In this document: positions 1 through 7,818 of the stretch, one piece after another
Position numbering within the stretch: the stretch's first letter is position 1
Layout: each line of letters opens with the position of its first letter
DNA from: Olsenella sp.
GTDB taxonomy: Bacteria > Actinomycetota > Coriobacteriia > Coriobacteriales > Atopobiaceae
Reading direction: 5' to 3'
Assembly (NCBI GenBank): GCA_015062715.1
Contig: SUUD01000004.1
Coordinates: 1-23,924 of the forward strand
DNA length: 23,924 bases
Position numbers and translations under genes: made by a program
The notes under the pieces: model-generated
Told to the model about the DNA's origin: nothing
Databases searched by the model: none
Seen by the model: the letters and a program-made list of their open reading frames with translations, nothing else

Positions 1-513
1 ACGCAGATCCTCCATGCGCGCCCACTCCATGTCGCAGCGAATGTTCGCCTTGATGCAGCGGTCCCAGTCGAGCCGGTCGAGCACGCGGATGTGACTGCCG
101 TAGGCCTCGGGACGGGCGAGAAGCTGCTCGGCGGTGGCGCCAAGGTGATAGGCGGTGCCATCCTCCTCGTCGGCGCCGGGGTCGACGTCGAGGTCGTAGA
201 CGCACAGGACGCAGTCGGGGACGTCGCGCAGGAAGTCGGCCACGTCGTTGATCAGCCCCACGTCGAGGACCTCCACGTGCACGAGCTCGCCGTCGACGTA
301 GATCATCTGCCCGTTGACGAAGGCACCGGTGCGCCAATGGGTGTCGTCTGGCCCAAAGATCCAGCGCATGGCCGCAGGCGGACGGCCCGTCACGGGGGCA
401 AATCGCACGCCGGATTCGAGCAGGTGGCGTATCGCCCCCAACGCATGTCCGCTCACGGAGGTCCCGGCTGGCATGAGGGTGTTGTCGAGGTCGGTCGCCA
501 CGAGCCTGATCAT
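1..513 (-). CDS. HAD superfamily hydrolase, Cof-like (3' end outside window)
   Basis: The first 171 codons of a HAD-family phosphatase, read leftwards and cut by the window edge. The N-terminus MIRLVATDLDNTLMP carries the HAD motif I DxDxT, with the nucleophile at D8 and the general acid at D10. It is followed by a PVTGRP segment of the kind seen in motif II of Cof-type (IIB) phosphatases, which dephosphorylate sugar phosphates, nucleotides or flavin precursors in the cytoplasm. The start at 513 has a GGGAGGA ribosome site a few bases upstream. The family usually has about 260-280 residues, so roughly 100 are missing. The substrate cannot be told from sequence. The gene diverges from the dipeptidase at 657. 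DLDNTL instead of the commoner DLDGTL is within family variation. Confidence 0.85.
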   Translation of the reverse strand, partial: MIRLVATDLDNTLMPAGTSVSGHALGAIRHLLESGVRFAPVTGRPPAAMRWIFGPDDTHWRTGAFVNGQMIYVDGELVHVEVLDVGLINDVADFLRDVPDCVLCVYDLDVDPGADEEDGTAYHLGATAEQLLARPEAYGSHIRVLDRLDWDRCIKANIRCDMEWARMEDLR

Positions 514-656
514 GTGCTGTCCTCCCGTGATGTGCCTTGGCGTCTCAGGCACCCATGATAGTGCAAGCCGTCCCGGGCGCCCCGCCCCACCAGCAGCGCA
601 GAACCGTGCGATAATCGACGGGCACAGCGACCGCATCCGTCACGAGGAGCCCCTCC

Positions 657-1307
657 ATGCGCAAGCCAGAACCCGAGCTGGACGCCTCCGGCTTCGTCCT
701 GCTGGGTGACTTCGTCCCCAGCATCGTCCAGGAGATTCGCTACTACTCGACGTACAACTTCATCGGGGACCGAATCGACGGCTACGAGGAGCCGGTGGCG
801 CTGTGCTCGCGCGAGGCGGCCCGTGCCCTCAAGGTGGCGGCGGCCGAGCTCGCGGTGCAGGGCTATCGCATCAAGGTCTTTGACGCGTACCGCCCGGCCA
901 CGGCGGTCAAGCACTTCGTGCTCTGGGGCATCGAGGACACCGACCAGCGCATGAAGCAGTACTTCTACCCGCAGATCGACAAGACCGACACCTTCAAGCT
1001 GGGCTACATCGCCGCCCGCTCGAGCCACAGCCGCGGCAGCGCCATCGACCTCACGCTGCTGGACATGGCGACCGGCAAGGAGGTCGACATGGGCACGCCG
1101 TTCGACCTCTTCGACGAGTCGTCGCACCCCACCAGCGCGAGCGTGACGGACGAGCAGCGCGAGAACCGCATGCTCCTGCAGCACGCCATGGTCCGCGCGG
1201 GCTTCGAGCCCTACGAGTGCGAGTGGTGGCACTTCATGCTCGGGGACGAGCCCTACCCCGACCGCTACTTCGACTTCCCGGTCTCGGCGGCAAGCGTGCG
1301 CGCGTAG
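657..1307 (+). CDS. D-alanyl-D-alanine dipeptidase, VanX/DdpX type (peptidase M15D)
   Basis: A 216-residue zinc dipeptidase predicted to hydrolyse free D-Ala-D-Ala. The zinc-site motif SSHSRGSAIDLTL supplies H124 and D131, and the second motif ECEWWHF supplies the catalytic E189 and zinc ligand H192. R79 in DAYRP matches the conserved transition-state arginine of VanX. The length fits VanX/DdpX (about 190-220). No signal peptide is visible, so it is likely cytoplasmic. The start has GAGGAG at 644-649, seven bases ahead. There is no vanH/vanA ligase or VanRS next to it, so a role in peptidoglycan turnover or in using D-Ala-D-Ala as a nutrient is more likely than vancomycin resistance. It converges on the gene ending at 1326, leaving only an 18-base gap. 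Confidence 0.88.
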   Translation: MRKPEPELDASGFVLLGDFVPSIVQEIRYYSTYNFIGDRIDGYEEPVALCSREAARALKVAAAELAVQGYRIKVFDAYRPATAVKHFVLWGIEDTDQRMKQYFYPQIDKTDTFKLGYIAARSSHSRGSAIDLTLLDMATGKEVDMGTPFDLFDESSHPTSASVTDEQRENRMLLQHAMVRAGFEPYECEWWHFMLGDEPYPDRYFDFPVSAASVRA

Positions 1308-1325
1308 GGGCCAGGCGGCGCCCAG

Positions 1326-2021
1326 CTACACCATACGAAGAAACAGCGCGATGATCCAGATGTAGCAGATGGTCTTGGGAAGCATGAGCATGCCCATCAT
1401 GGGCTTCTCGCGCGCCATGAGCACGACGCCCATGTAGCAGGCAAAGCTGGCCGTCACGAGTGCCGCCATGGGCCAGCTGCCGTACCAGGCGACGAGATAC
1501 CACACGGTGACGATGCCCATCGCCACGAAGGGGACGTTGCGCAGGATGCCCCACGTCTGGCTGCCTACCCCGTCAAACCAGCGGTTCTGCGGGAAGAGGC
1601 AGAGGGCCACCCGCAGGGCGGCGAGCACGACGAGGACAAGCCGAACCGTGCCCGCCCAGTTGGGCAGGTCATGTGCCGCGGTGACGGGCATCAGCCGGGC
1701 GGCGTCGAAGAGCAGCACGTAGAACACGGTCATGGTGATGGACGACACGAGGTTGCCCAGGCCGAGCCAGAAGTGCTGGCTCCGCTCCTCGTCCTCGCTG
1801 CGGGCGGCGCCGCGGACGTTGCCCAGGATGCGGGGAACCAGGTGGAAGGCGTCACCGCAGCCAAGCAGGAGCGTCATGGCGGCGCAGGTCGAGGCGAGCC
1901 CGCCGGCCTGCCCGGTCCGCCTCGAGAGGAAGACGATGCTCGCCACCAGCGCATAGAGCAGGTAGCCAATGCTGAAGGCGCTTTCTCCGATGCGCATGCC
2001 CAGGGGCTTGTCTTTCTTCAT
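1326..2021 (-). CDS. Seven-helix membrane protein of unknown function
   Basis: A 231-residue hydrophobic protein that I do not recognise. About seven membrane spans can be drawn, roughly at residues 13-32, 42-60, 86-106, 122-143, 161-180, 183-202 and 211-229. Span 2 ends in a polar GCGDAFHLVPR stretch (54-64), whose D57 and H60 could be functional. A polar loop (70-85, ARSEDEER) follows. The start at 2021 (MKKDKPLG) is chosen because GGAGGG lies four bases upstream; a start at 2033 is possible but lacks that site. It follows the methyltransferase on the same strand after 47 bases and may share its transcript. No enzyme or transporter motif is visible. Confidence 0.75.
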   Translation of the reverse strand: MKKDKPLGMRIGESAFSIGYLLYALVASIVFLSRRTGQAGGLASTCAAMTLLLGCGDAFHLVPRILGNVRGAARSEDEERSQHFWLGLGNLVSSITMTVFYVLLFDAARLMPVTAAHDLPNWAGTVRLVLVVLAALRVALCLFPQNRWFDGVGSQTWGILRNVPFVAMGIVTVWYLVAWYGSWPMAALVTASFACYMGVVLMAREKPMMGMLMLPKTICYIWIIALFLRMV

Positions 2022-2068
2022 GTCGCCCTCCATAACCCGCGGATGACGTCGCTGCTTGGCGGCCGACA

Positions 2069-2740
2069 CTATAGCGCGCCCGCCTGCCGTCCTGCCGGGT
2101 CGAAGCGCCACACGGTGTAGTGCTGGTGGCACTGGTAGACCTTGATCTGGTACCCGCGCGCGTTCTGGTACGTGTAGAAGGTGCCCTCGTCGACCTGGGT
2201 CCAGCCGGGCCGCCCCACGTACCACCAGGTGTCGCCGTTGTCCGACATGTGGATGACGGTGACCGGGCGGGTGACCTGCGCCTCGACCGCCTCGATGAAG
2301 CGCTTGAGGATGCTGGGGTCAAACGGGTTGAAGAGGTAGAAGTCGGTGTAGGGGGAGAGGTCGTGCTCGAGCACGTTGCCCTCCACCACGTGCAGGTTGT
2401 CGTACTTGGCGCTCCACGAGCGCGCGACGGCGGCCGCCTCGGGGTCTAGCTCGATGCCGGTCACCTGGCCGGGAAGGCCCTGCCACAGCCAGTACGCGAG
2501 CACACGGCCCGTGCCGCAACCCACGTCGAGCAGGCGCGTCCGACTGGTGGGGTCGAGCTTTCCCAGCAGTTCGCGCAGGACAAAGTAGAAGGTGGGCGAC
2601 GAGCTGTGGGCGCCCTTCTCGGCAAGGCGCGGCTCGTCGGGGGCGAAGAGCGACCTCCCGCAGATGGCGTGGTCGATCTCGATGTCATGCGCGACGAGGT
2701 CTGCCTCCGAGCAGACCAGGCGCTCCTTGCCCCTTGCCAT
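2069..2740 (-). CDS. Class I SAM-dependent methyltransferase
   Basis: A 223-residue Rossmann-fold methyltransferase. Motif I is LLDVGCGTGRVL (70-81), the ribose-binding acidic residues sit in GIELDP (95-100), and an NPFDP stretch (138-142) stands where motif IV is expected. The N-terminal 50 residues include a segment around CGRSLFAPDEPRL. The substrate is not evident; NPFDP is unlike the NPPY of N6-adenine enzymes, so a small molecule or protein substrate is open. The start at 2740 (MARGKERLV) has AAGGGA about nine bases upstream; longer readings would run into the next gene. It is second in a same-strand series of three genes (70 bases after the zinc-ribbon gene, 47 before the membrane protein). 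Confidence 0.82.
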   Translation of the reverse strand: MARGKERLVCSEADLVAHDIEIDHAICGRSLFAPDEPRLAEKGAHSSSPTFYFVLRELLGKLDPTSRTRLLDVGCGTGRVLAYWLWQGLPGQVTGIELDPEAAAVARSWSAKYDNLHVVEGNVLEHDLSPYTDFYLFNPFDPSILKRFIEAVEAQVTRPVTVIHMSDNGDTWWYVGRPGWTQVDEGTFYTYQNARGYQIKVYQCHQHYTVWRFDPAGRQAGAL

Positions 2741-2810
2741 CTTGGCAGTCCCTTTCTCGTTCGTGGCGTATGCTCCGCTCTGGCTGTGGGGCAGTGCTGC
2801 GCAGACGTCC

Positions 2811-3974
2811 CTAGAAGGATTCCCGGTCGGTCGAGCTGTTGTTGATGCTCGTGCCATCGACGTCGGGCGAGATTTCGTAGCTGTAGCCCGATTCGAGCTC
2901 GAAGGTCTCGCTTCCTCCGAAGTCGCACCGGAAGTAGGAGCCATCATCGCCAAACATGTCGTCCGTCCCAAACCACTCGTCGCCATGTGCCTCGTTCATG
3001 CGATAGGTCCCAGCCGGCAGATTGACCGTCGTCGAGTCATTGGGGGAGATGAACACGCTCCGCACCAGGGTGTCTCCGTCGTAGATCTTGTAGAAGGTGT
3101 TCGAGTCGTCGTTCTTGATGGTGAGCGGGACCGCGGTCGAGGGGTAGTCGGGGTTGCTGTAGACGGTGCCGCTGGACGGGAAGTCCTGAACGCATGCGGC
3201 GGCACGTTCGTCAAAGTCCGGAAGGCCCTCGTAGGACCGTCCGACAAGCGACGAGAAGAGCTTGTATGCGTCGTAGTAGCTGCCCTCCGAGAGGAGCGCC
3301 TCGGCCTGGTCGCATGTCACGTGGGCGTCGCACTCGAGCTGCAGGTCGGCGGCATCCTTGAAGCTGCTGCTGGCAAGCGGTGCCAGGGCCTCGCCTGCCT
3401 CGTTCCAACTGCCCAGCTCCATGAGGCCGACGGCGGTGTAGTAGACGGCGTTGCTGCGGCAGTTCTCGGCGGCAGACTTCGCGGCCTCCTCGTTGATGCG
3501 CTCATATGCTTGTGCCGCGGCATCCCAGGCGGCGGGGTCCTCGCCCGCCTTTGCCTCTTCGGCCTGGGCGGCAAGCCAGAGCCTGGCGCTCTCTGCCATC
3601 GAGGCGGCGTCCTCGTAGTCTCCCAGCTCAGTGAAGGCATCCGCTGCCTGTTGGTACGCGCCGCCGGCGTAGTACTCCAGGGCCTGCGCGTAGGCCTCGG
3701 CACGCTTTGTCGAGGTGACGTGGTAGGTGGCGGCACCCGCAAGCGCGAGGGTGACGATGACGCCGAGGACGATCGCCACGGGACTCAGCCGCCTGGGCTT
3801 GGCGGCCGTAGTTGCGTCGGGAGGAATCGAGGCGGCCTCATGCGGGACGGGTGAGGGCACCGACTCTGGTGCGGCTGGCACGGGCTCTGGCTCTGGAGCA
3901 ACCTGCCTGGCGCCGCAGAACCTGCAGAAGTTGACGCCCTCTGCCAGTTCCCTCCCACACGAGATGCACTTCAT
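2811..3974 (-). CDS. Zinc-ribbon, single-span membrane protein with TPR-like repeats
   Basis: A 387-residue protein in four parts. An N-terminal zinc ribbon has CxxC pairs at C3/C6 and C17/C20. A proline/glutamate-rich linker (25-60) follows, then one membrane span (about 64-86). The outer part begins with helical TPR-like repeats (about 90-240, with repeated GxYxxAxxxFxxLGDYxDA-like units) and ends in an acidic, serine/glycine-rich beta-type domain (about 255-387). The ribbon would face the cytoplasm and the repeats the outside. Similar architectures are common in Firmicutes and Coriobacteriia and have no assigned role. The start at 3974 has GGAGG seven bases upstream. It is first of three minus-strand genes. 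The function is not known; a structural or sensing role at the envelope is only a guess. Confidence 0.8.
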   Translation of the reverse strand: MKCISCGRELAEGVNFCRFCGARQVAPEPEPVPAAPESVPSPVPHEAASIPPDATTAAKPRRLSPVAIVLGVIVTLALAGAATYHVTSTKRAEAYAQALEYYAGGAYQQAADAFTELGDYEDAASMAESARLWLAAQAEEAKAGEDPAAWDAAAQAYERINEEAAKSAAENCRSNAVYYTAVGLMELGSWNEAGEALAPLASSSFKDAADLQLECDAHVTCDQAEALLSEGSYYDAYKLFSSLVGRSYEGLPDFDERAAACVQDFPSSGTVYSNPDYPSTAVPLTIKNDDSNTFYKIYDGDTLVRSVFISPNDSTTVNLPAGTYRMNEAHGDEWFGTDDMFGDDGSYFRCDFGGSETFELESGYSYEISPDVDGTSINNSSTDRESF

Positions 3975-4243
3975 GGTTAGGCCTCCGCAATCGTAGTTTG
4001 CCCTGGCTATGGGTACATGATAGGCGCCGTGGCCAGTCGCGAGACTGAATGGCTTCTGCAGACATTCCCAACGTGCATACTTCCTTCAGGAGCGGTCGAT
4101 GGCTCGATTCGATGTCGAGGCTGCCAGACAAATGGGGAGAGTGACGTTGTGTTGAAGATGGGCAGGATGTGCGGTTTGTGCCGCCCATGGTGGTTCGTGC
4201 CCCATACTGTTCTGACACGGAAGAGCGTTGCCTGGGGAGGCCT
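3975..4243. other. Intergenic region between divergent genes (269 bp)
   Basis: This gap separates the zinc-ribbon gene from the chromate transporter pair and should hold promoters for both directions. I see no convincing -35/-10 pair; a lone CATACT at 4203-4208 is the closest -10-like string for the right-hand genes. No intrinsic terminator, tRNA or recognisable riboswitch was found, and the short open frames have neither ribosome sites nor protein-like composition. Confidence 0.4.
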
Positions 4244-4834
4244 ATGGACGGCAAGACGCAAAACAAGGACGGCCTGCTCGGCAGGCTGCTGGCGCTCTTT
4301 CTTGCGACGTTCACCATCAGCGCGACGGCCAACTCCGGCTATGCCATCATCGCGGTGATGAAGGACGACTTCGTCAACAAGCGCAAGTGGTTCACCGAGG
4401 ACGAGATGGCGGACTACATCGCCATCGTGCAGAGCGCGCCGGGCCCCATGGCGGTGACCTCGTCGATGGTGGTGGGCTACCAGAGCGCGGGCCTTCTGGG
4501 CTCGCTCGCCGCGGTGACCGGCGTCATCCTCCCGCCGTTTTTGGTCATGGTGCTCGTCACGGTATTCTACCAGGCCATCGTGAGCAACCCCTACGTCACC
4601 ATCTTCATGCGGGGCATGCAGATTGGCGTGGTGGCGCTGCTGCTCGACATCTGCATCGGGCTCTTCCGCAACGCAACCAAGGAGCCGGGCGTCTATCCCT
4701 TCGTGGTCATGGTGCTCGCCTTCCTGTATGTGAGGTTCACGGGCTGCTCGATCATGTGGCTCGCGCTGGTCTGCGGCGTGGCAGGCGCCGCCAAGGCCCT
4801 GCTGGTCGGGAGGGAGGTCGAGTCCCATGAGTGA
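4244..4834 (+). CDS. chrA: Chromate transporter (CHR family), first half-size subunit
   Basis: A 196-residue membrane protein of the short-chain CHR family, in which two half-size proteins together equal one full ChrA. Visible signs are a first membrane segment at 12-38 (LLALFLATFTISATANSGYA), the family's APGPMAV motif at 65-71 followed by SMVVGYQ, and several further hydrophobic spans to the end. CHR proteins export chromate or move related oxyanions; the true substrate in an anaerobe is uncertain. The start at 4244 follows GGGGAGG at 4234-4240 (short, three-base spacing). A frame opening at 4169 exists but lacks family similarity and a ribosome site. The last eight bases overlap the next gene, implying translational coupling. 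It lacks the FGG motif that its partner has, as usual for such pairs. Confidence 0.88.
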   Translation: MDGKTQNKDGLLGRLLALFLATFTISATANSGYAIIAVMKDDFVNKRKWFTEDEMADYIAIVQSAPGPMAVTSSMVVGYQSAGLLGSLAAVTGVILPPFLVMVLVTVFYQAIVSNPYVTIFMRGMQIGVVALLLDICIGLFRNATKEPGVYPFVVMVLAFLYVRFTGCSIMWLALVCGVAGAAKALLVGREVESHE

Positions 4835-5399
4835 GGTGCGCCTCCTCCTTGCGGTCTTCCTAGCCTTCGTTCGCGTGGGCGCCCTCGCGTTTGGCGGGGC
4901 CTATGCCGCCATCCCCCTGGTCGAGCAGGAGGTCGTGGTCCGCAGCGGCTGGATGACCTACGCCGAGTTCATGGACCTGCTTGCCCTAGACGAGATAACC
5001 CCCGGGCCCATCCTCATCAACAGCGCCACCTTCGTGGGCATGAAGGTGGCGGGCATTCCCGGGGCCATTGCGGCCACGCTGGGCTGCATCGTGGTGCCGT
5101 GCGCGGTTGCCATGACCCTGCTGCTGATCTTTCGCAAGTACAAGGACACGCCCGTGGTCAAGACCATCGTGCTCTCGCTCAAGTGCATGGCGCTGGCGCT
5201 CATCGCCTCGACCATGGTCAAGCTGGGCGTGCAGGCCGTGGCACCTGACGCACCGTCCCTTGACGTGGTCTATGGCGCCTACGTGGCCCTGGTCATGTGC
5301 GGCGCCTTCTACCTGATCAACCAGCGTCATCTCAAGCCGCTCTACGTCATGTTGGGCTGCGGCGTGGTCAACCTGGTGGCGCACCTGCTCGTGTTCTAG
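4827..5399 (+). CDS. chrA: Chromate transporter (CHR family), second half-size subunit
   Basis: A 190-residue partner of the preceding gene, overlapping it by eight bases at ATGAGTGA. The N-terminus has the classic CHR signature: FGGAYAAIPLVE (22-33), GWMT at 41-44, then EITPGPILINSATFVG (56-71). About five to six hydrophobic spans follow. The two products most likely form a heterodimer with opposite orientation in the membrane, as known for paired short-chain CHR proteins such as YwrA/YwrB of Bacillus. A GGGAGG stretch inside the end of the upstream gene can serve as ribosome site. No chrB-like regulator is nearby. A hairpin at 5411-5452 follows the stop. Confidence 0.9.
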   Translation: MSEVRLLLAVFLAFVRVGALAFGGAYAAIPLVEQEVVVRSGWMTYAEFMDLLALDEITPGPILINSATFVGMKVAGIPGAIAATLGCIVVPCAVAMTLLLIFRKYKDTPVVKTIVLSLKCMALALIASTMVKLGVQAVAPDAPSLDVVYGAYVALVMCGAFYLINQRHLKPLYVMLGCGVVNLVAHLLVF

Positions 5400-5410
5400 A
5401 ATGAAACGTT

Positions 5411-5452
5411 GCTCCCCGGGAGGGCGTCCCCTGCGGACCGGCTCCCTGGGGC
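5411..5452 (+). terminator. Weak hairpin after the chromate transporter pair
   Basis: GCTCCCCGGGAG (5411-5422) can pair with CTCCCTGGGGC (5442-5452), giving two five-base-pair helices around a small internal loop. No run of T follows. It could end the transporter transcript or be part of the leader of the FAD gene that starts at 5484. Confidence 0.35.
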
Positions 5453-5483
5453 GGGGTGTTCCATCTCAAGGAGGAGACGTTCC

Positions 5484-6854
5484 ATGGACTACGACGTCAT
5501 CGTCATAGGCGCCGGCCCCGGCGGCATCTTCGCCGCCTACGAGCTCACGAGGCTCCATCCCGGCCTGCGTGTGGTTGTGCTCGAGGCCGGTCACGAGCTC
5601 GCTCGCCGCCGCTGTCCCATTGCGGAGGGTCGCGTCTCGACCTGCATCGGCTGCAAGCCCTGCTCGATCATGAACGGCTTCGGCGGCGCCGGGGCCTTCT
5701 CGGACGGCAAGTACAACATCACCAACGACTTCGGCGGCACGCTCCACGAGTACGTGGGCAGGCGCGAGGCCATCGAGCTCATGGAGTACGTCGACCAGAT
5801 CAACGTCGACCACGGGGGTGCGGGGACCAAGCTCTACTCAACCGCGGGCACCGCCTTCAAGAAGCTCTGCATGCAGAACAAGCTCACCCTGCTCGACGCA
5901 TCCGTGCGCCACCTGGGGACCGACATCAACTACGTGGTGCTGCAGAACCTCTTCGACGAGCTCTCCGACACGGTCGAGTTCCGCTTCGACACGCCGGTCA
6001 AGAGCATCGAGCTTGTCGACGGCGGGTACCGGGCGGTGCTCGACGGCGGCTCCGTCGAGGCGCCCTCGTGCGTGGTCTCGGTGGGCCGCAGCGGCAGCGC
6101 CTGGATGGAGCACGTCTGCGACGAGCTGGGCATCCCCACCCGCTCCAACCGCGTCGACCTGGGCGTGCGCGTCGAGCTGCCCAGCGTGATCTTCGACCAC
6201 ATCACCGACGAGCTCTACGAGAGCAAGATCGTCTACCGCACCGAGAAGTTCGAGGACAACGTGCGCACGTTCTGCATGAACCCGCACGGCATCGTGGTGG
6301 CCGAGAACACCAACGGCATCGTCACGGTCAATGGCCACAGCTTCGAGGACGAGGCGCGCAAGACCGAGAACACCAACTTCGCCCTGCTCGTCTCCAAGCA
6401 CTTCTCGGTGCCGTTCAAGCACTCCAACGCCTATGGCCAGAGCATCGCCCGGCTCTCCAACATGCTGGGTGGTGGCGTCATGGTGCAGCGCTTCGGCGAC
6501 CTCGAGCGCGGCCGGCGCAGCACCGTCTCGCGCATCGAGGAGGGCACGGTCCGGCCCACCCTGGCGGCGACCCCGGGCGACCTCTCGCTGGTCATGCCCA
6601 AGCGCATCCTCGACGGCATCATCGAGATGGTCTACGCCCTCGACAAGATTGCCCCGGGCACGGCCAACGACGACACCCTGCTCTATGGTGTCGAGGTCAA
6701 GTTCTACAACATGGAGGTCGAGCTTGACCAGCACCTCGAGACCTGCCATCCGGGCCTGTTCGTGATTGGCGACGGCTCGGGCGTCACCCACTCGCTGAGC
6801 CATGCCTCGGCCAGCGGCGTCTACGTCGCCCGGACCATCGGCAACCGGCTGTAA
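5484..6854 (+). CDS. FAD-dependent oxidoreductase with N-terminal cysteine cluster (COG2509-like)
   Basis: A 456-residue flavoprotein. It opens with a Rossmann dinucleotide-binding motif GAGPGG (9-14) and the acidic strand end VVLEAGHE (31-38). It then has a cysteine cluster C44-x9-C54-x2-C57-x2-C60 followed by FGGAGAFSDGKYN (66-78). The C-terminus carries a second FAD motif, LFVIGDGSG, then THSLSHASASGVYVARTI. This arrangement matches the widely spread but poorly characterised FAD-dependent dehydrogenases of COG2509. The reaction and substrate are unknown; the cysteines might bind an iron-sulfur cluster or take part in redox chemistry. The start at 5484 is firm because AAGGAGGA lies at 5468-5475. 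A frame opening at 5409 has no ribosome site. It appears to be monocistronic. Confidence 0.85.
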   Translation: MDYDVIVIGAGPGGIFAAYELTRLHPGLRVVVLEAGHELARRRCPIAEGRVSTCIGCKPCSIMNGFGGAGAFSDGKYNITNDFGGTLHEYVGRREAIELMEYVDQINVDHGGAGTKLYSTAGTAFKKLCMQNKLTLLDASVRHLGTDINYVVLQNLFDELSDTVEFRFDTPVKSIELVDGGYRAVLDGGSVEAPSCVVSVGRSGSAWMEHVCDELGIPTRSNRVDLGVRVELPSVIFDHITDELYESKIVYRTEKFEDNVRTFCMNPHGIVVAENTNGIVTVNGHSFEDEARKTENTNFALLVSKHFSVPFKHSNAYGQSIARLSNMLGGGVMVQRFGDLERGRRSTVSRIEEGTVRPTLAATPGDLSLVMPKRILDGIIEMVYALDKIAPGTANDDTLLYGVEVKFYNMEVELDQHLETCHPGLFVIGDGSGVTHSLSHASASGVYVARTIGNRL

Positions 6855-7184
6855 GGGGTCACTCGAGGTCCGTCCGCCTCGTCTGAAGCACGAGAGGCGC
6901 CCTTTGGGGGCATGAGTGGGAACGTGTTGGCTCGATTGACGAGATTCCGGTTGTCGATAGACGCCCAATCGCGCCAGACCGCCATGTTAAGGGCGCCCAT
7001 GGGCTCCCGCTTGCCCAAGGAGGGGTCACCTGGTGGCGATAAGGTGGGGCTGTGGAGCTTGCAGACACGCTGAGCGCCATGCAGCTCGCGTTCCAACGAC
7101 CGGAATCTCACCAATCGCGCCAAGTCACCTCAAACCAAGGGGGACCCCGACAGAAAGAGCCGGGAAGCCAGTCCTCTGCGTCTG
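6855..7184. other. 330-bp non-coding gap with diverged repeats
   Basis: No credible gene lies between the FAD gene and the tetR-type gene. A 100-codon minus-strand frame (6821-7123) crosses it, but it runs into the 3' end of the FAD gene and has no recognisable protein character. The gap holds the inverted repeat listed at 6927-7123 and a short possible hairpin, GCCTCGT...ACGAGAGGC, around 6880-6900, which could help end the FAD transcript. The sequence may be a decayed small mobile element. Confidence 0.5.
6927..7123. repeat. Diverged 30-bp inverted repeat with a third internal copy
   Basis: The stretch 6927-6956 on the plus strand (TTGGCTCGATTG, then GAGATTCCGGT) is repeated on the minus strand from 7123 down to 7094 (TTGGCGCGATTG, then GAGATTCCGGT) with about 25 of 30 bases identical. 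The shared 11-base core sits at 6941-6951 and 7099-7109. A shorter third copy, CCAATCGCGCCA (6965-6976), matches 7111-7122 as a 12-base direct repeat. About 137 bases separate the arms. The layout resembles a small non-autonomous element or its remnant; target duplications were not identified. Confidence 0.6.
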
Positions 7185-7706
7185 TCAGAAGTTGCGGCGA
7201 TAGTAGAGTGTGTCGATGATGTCGGCCAGCTCGTCGGGTGATTCGGGCATGCCCCGGTCGATCCACTCCATGATGACGAGCAGGGTGCCGCCGGTGTAGT
7301 AGGTGTCCTGGTAGGGGACGGCGCCGGGTTGGAAGCGCCGGATGTAGCTCGAGGCCTCTCCCAGGAAGTGCCCATAGAGCAGGTGCATGAGGCCGTTCTC
7401 GCGCAGCAGGCTGAAGAACGGCGCGCCCTGCCGCATGCGCTCGAGGATGCGTGCCAGGTAGGGACGGACCTCGTCGTCTGCCAGCTCGCCCTGCTCGGTC
7501 TGGAGCATCTGCGGGAGGCGGTCGGCGACAAACTGGCGCAGCACGTCCTCCTTGGACGAGAAGTTGCGGTAGAAGCTCATGCGAGAAACATGGGCCTGCT
7601 GGGTTACCTCCTTGACCTCGATGCGCTCGAAGGGCTTGTCTCGCATGAGCTCGAGCAGGGCGAGCTCGATGGACTCCTTCACGCCACGCGCCTTCACCGT
7701 TGCCAT
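7185..7706 (-). CDS. TetR/AcrR family transcriptional regulator
   Basis: A 173-residue regulator with an N-terminal TetR helix-turn-helix at about 28-50 (ERIEVKEVTQQAHVSRMSFY, then RNFSSKEDVL). The C-terminal ligand/dimer domain is diverged, so the ligand is unknown. The start at 7706 (MATVKARG) has AGGGGG nine bases upstream; a start at 7715 (MCNMATV) is the alternative, but the ribosome site would then touch the start codon. It diverges from the short-chain dehydrogenase at 7819, with a palindrome in the 112-base gap, so it probably controls itself and the dehydrogenase. TetR proteins usually repress and are released by a small molecule, which here would plausibly be the dehydrogenase substrate. 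Confidence 0.87.
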   Translation of the reverse strand: MATVKARGVKESIELALLELMRDKPFERIEVKEVTQQAHVSRMSFYRNFSSKEDVLRQFVADRLPQMLQTEQGELADDEVRPYLARILERMRQGAPFFSLLRENGLMHLLYGHFLGEASSYIRRFQPGAVPYQDTYYTGGTLLVIMEWIDRGMPESPDELADIIDTLYYRRNF

Positions 7707-7774
7707 GTTACACATCCCCCTACGTGTCCCAACTTCTTGCCCAGCAACCCCCATGCGCCGTCATTCGTATACCG

Positions 7775-7786
7775 TTACGTGCGTAA
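7775..7786. promoter_or_regulatory. Candidate TetR operator palindrome
   Basis: TTACGTGCGTAA is an inverted repeat with five-base arms TTACG/CGTAA around TG. It lies between the divergent tetR-type gene and the dehydrogenase, within an A/T-richer patch that also includes GTATACC and GATACATATG. A few outer bases also match symmetrically. Its placement suits a shared operator overlapping one or both promoters; no clean -35/-10 pair could be assigned. Confidence 0.45.
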
Positions 7787-7818
7787 TGATACATATGCAA
7801 CACGAGGGGAGAGCGCTC

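Noticed and set aside
2592..3854. A 420-codon plus-strand open frame
   Set aside because: It runs antisense to the zinc-ribbon/TPR protein and the start of the methyltransferase; both have motifs and ribosome sites, and this frame has neither.
5838..6968. A 376-codon minus-strand open frame
   Set aside because: It is the shadow of the FAD oxidoreductase and is rich in D, H, V and G without a domain.
6821..7123. A 100-codon minus-strand frame across the 330-bp gap
   Set aside because: It overlaps the 3' end of the FAD gene in antisense, lacks a ribosome site and family signal, and spans the repeat arms, so it looks incidental.
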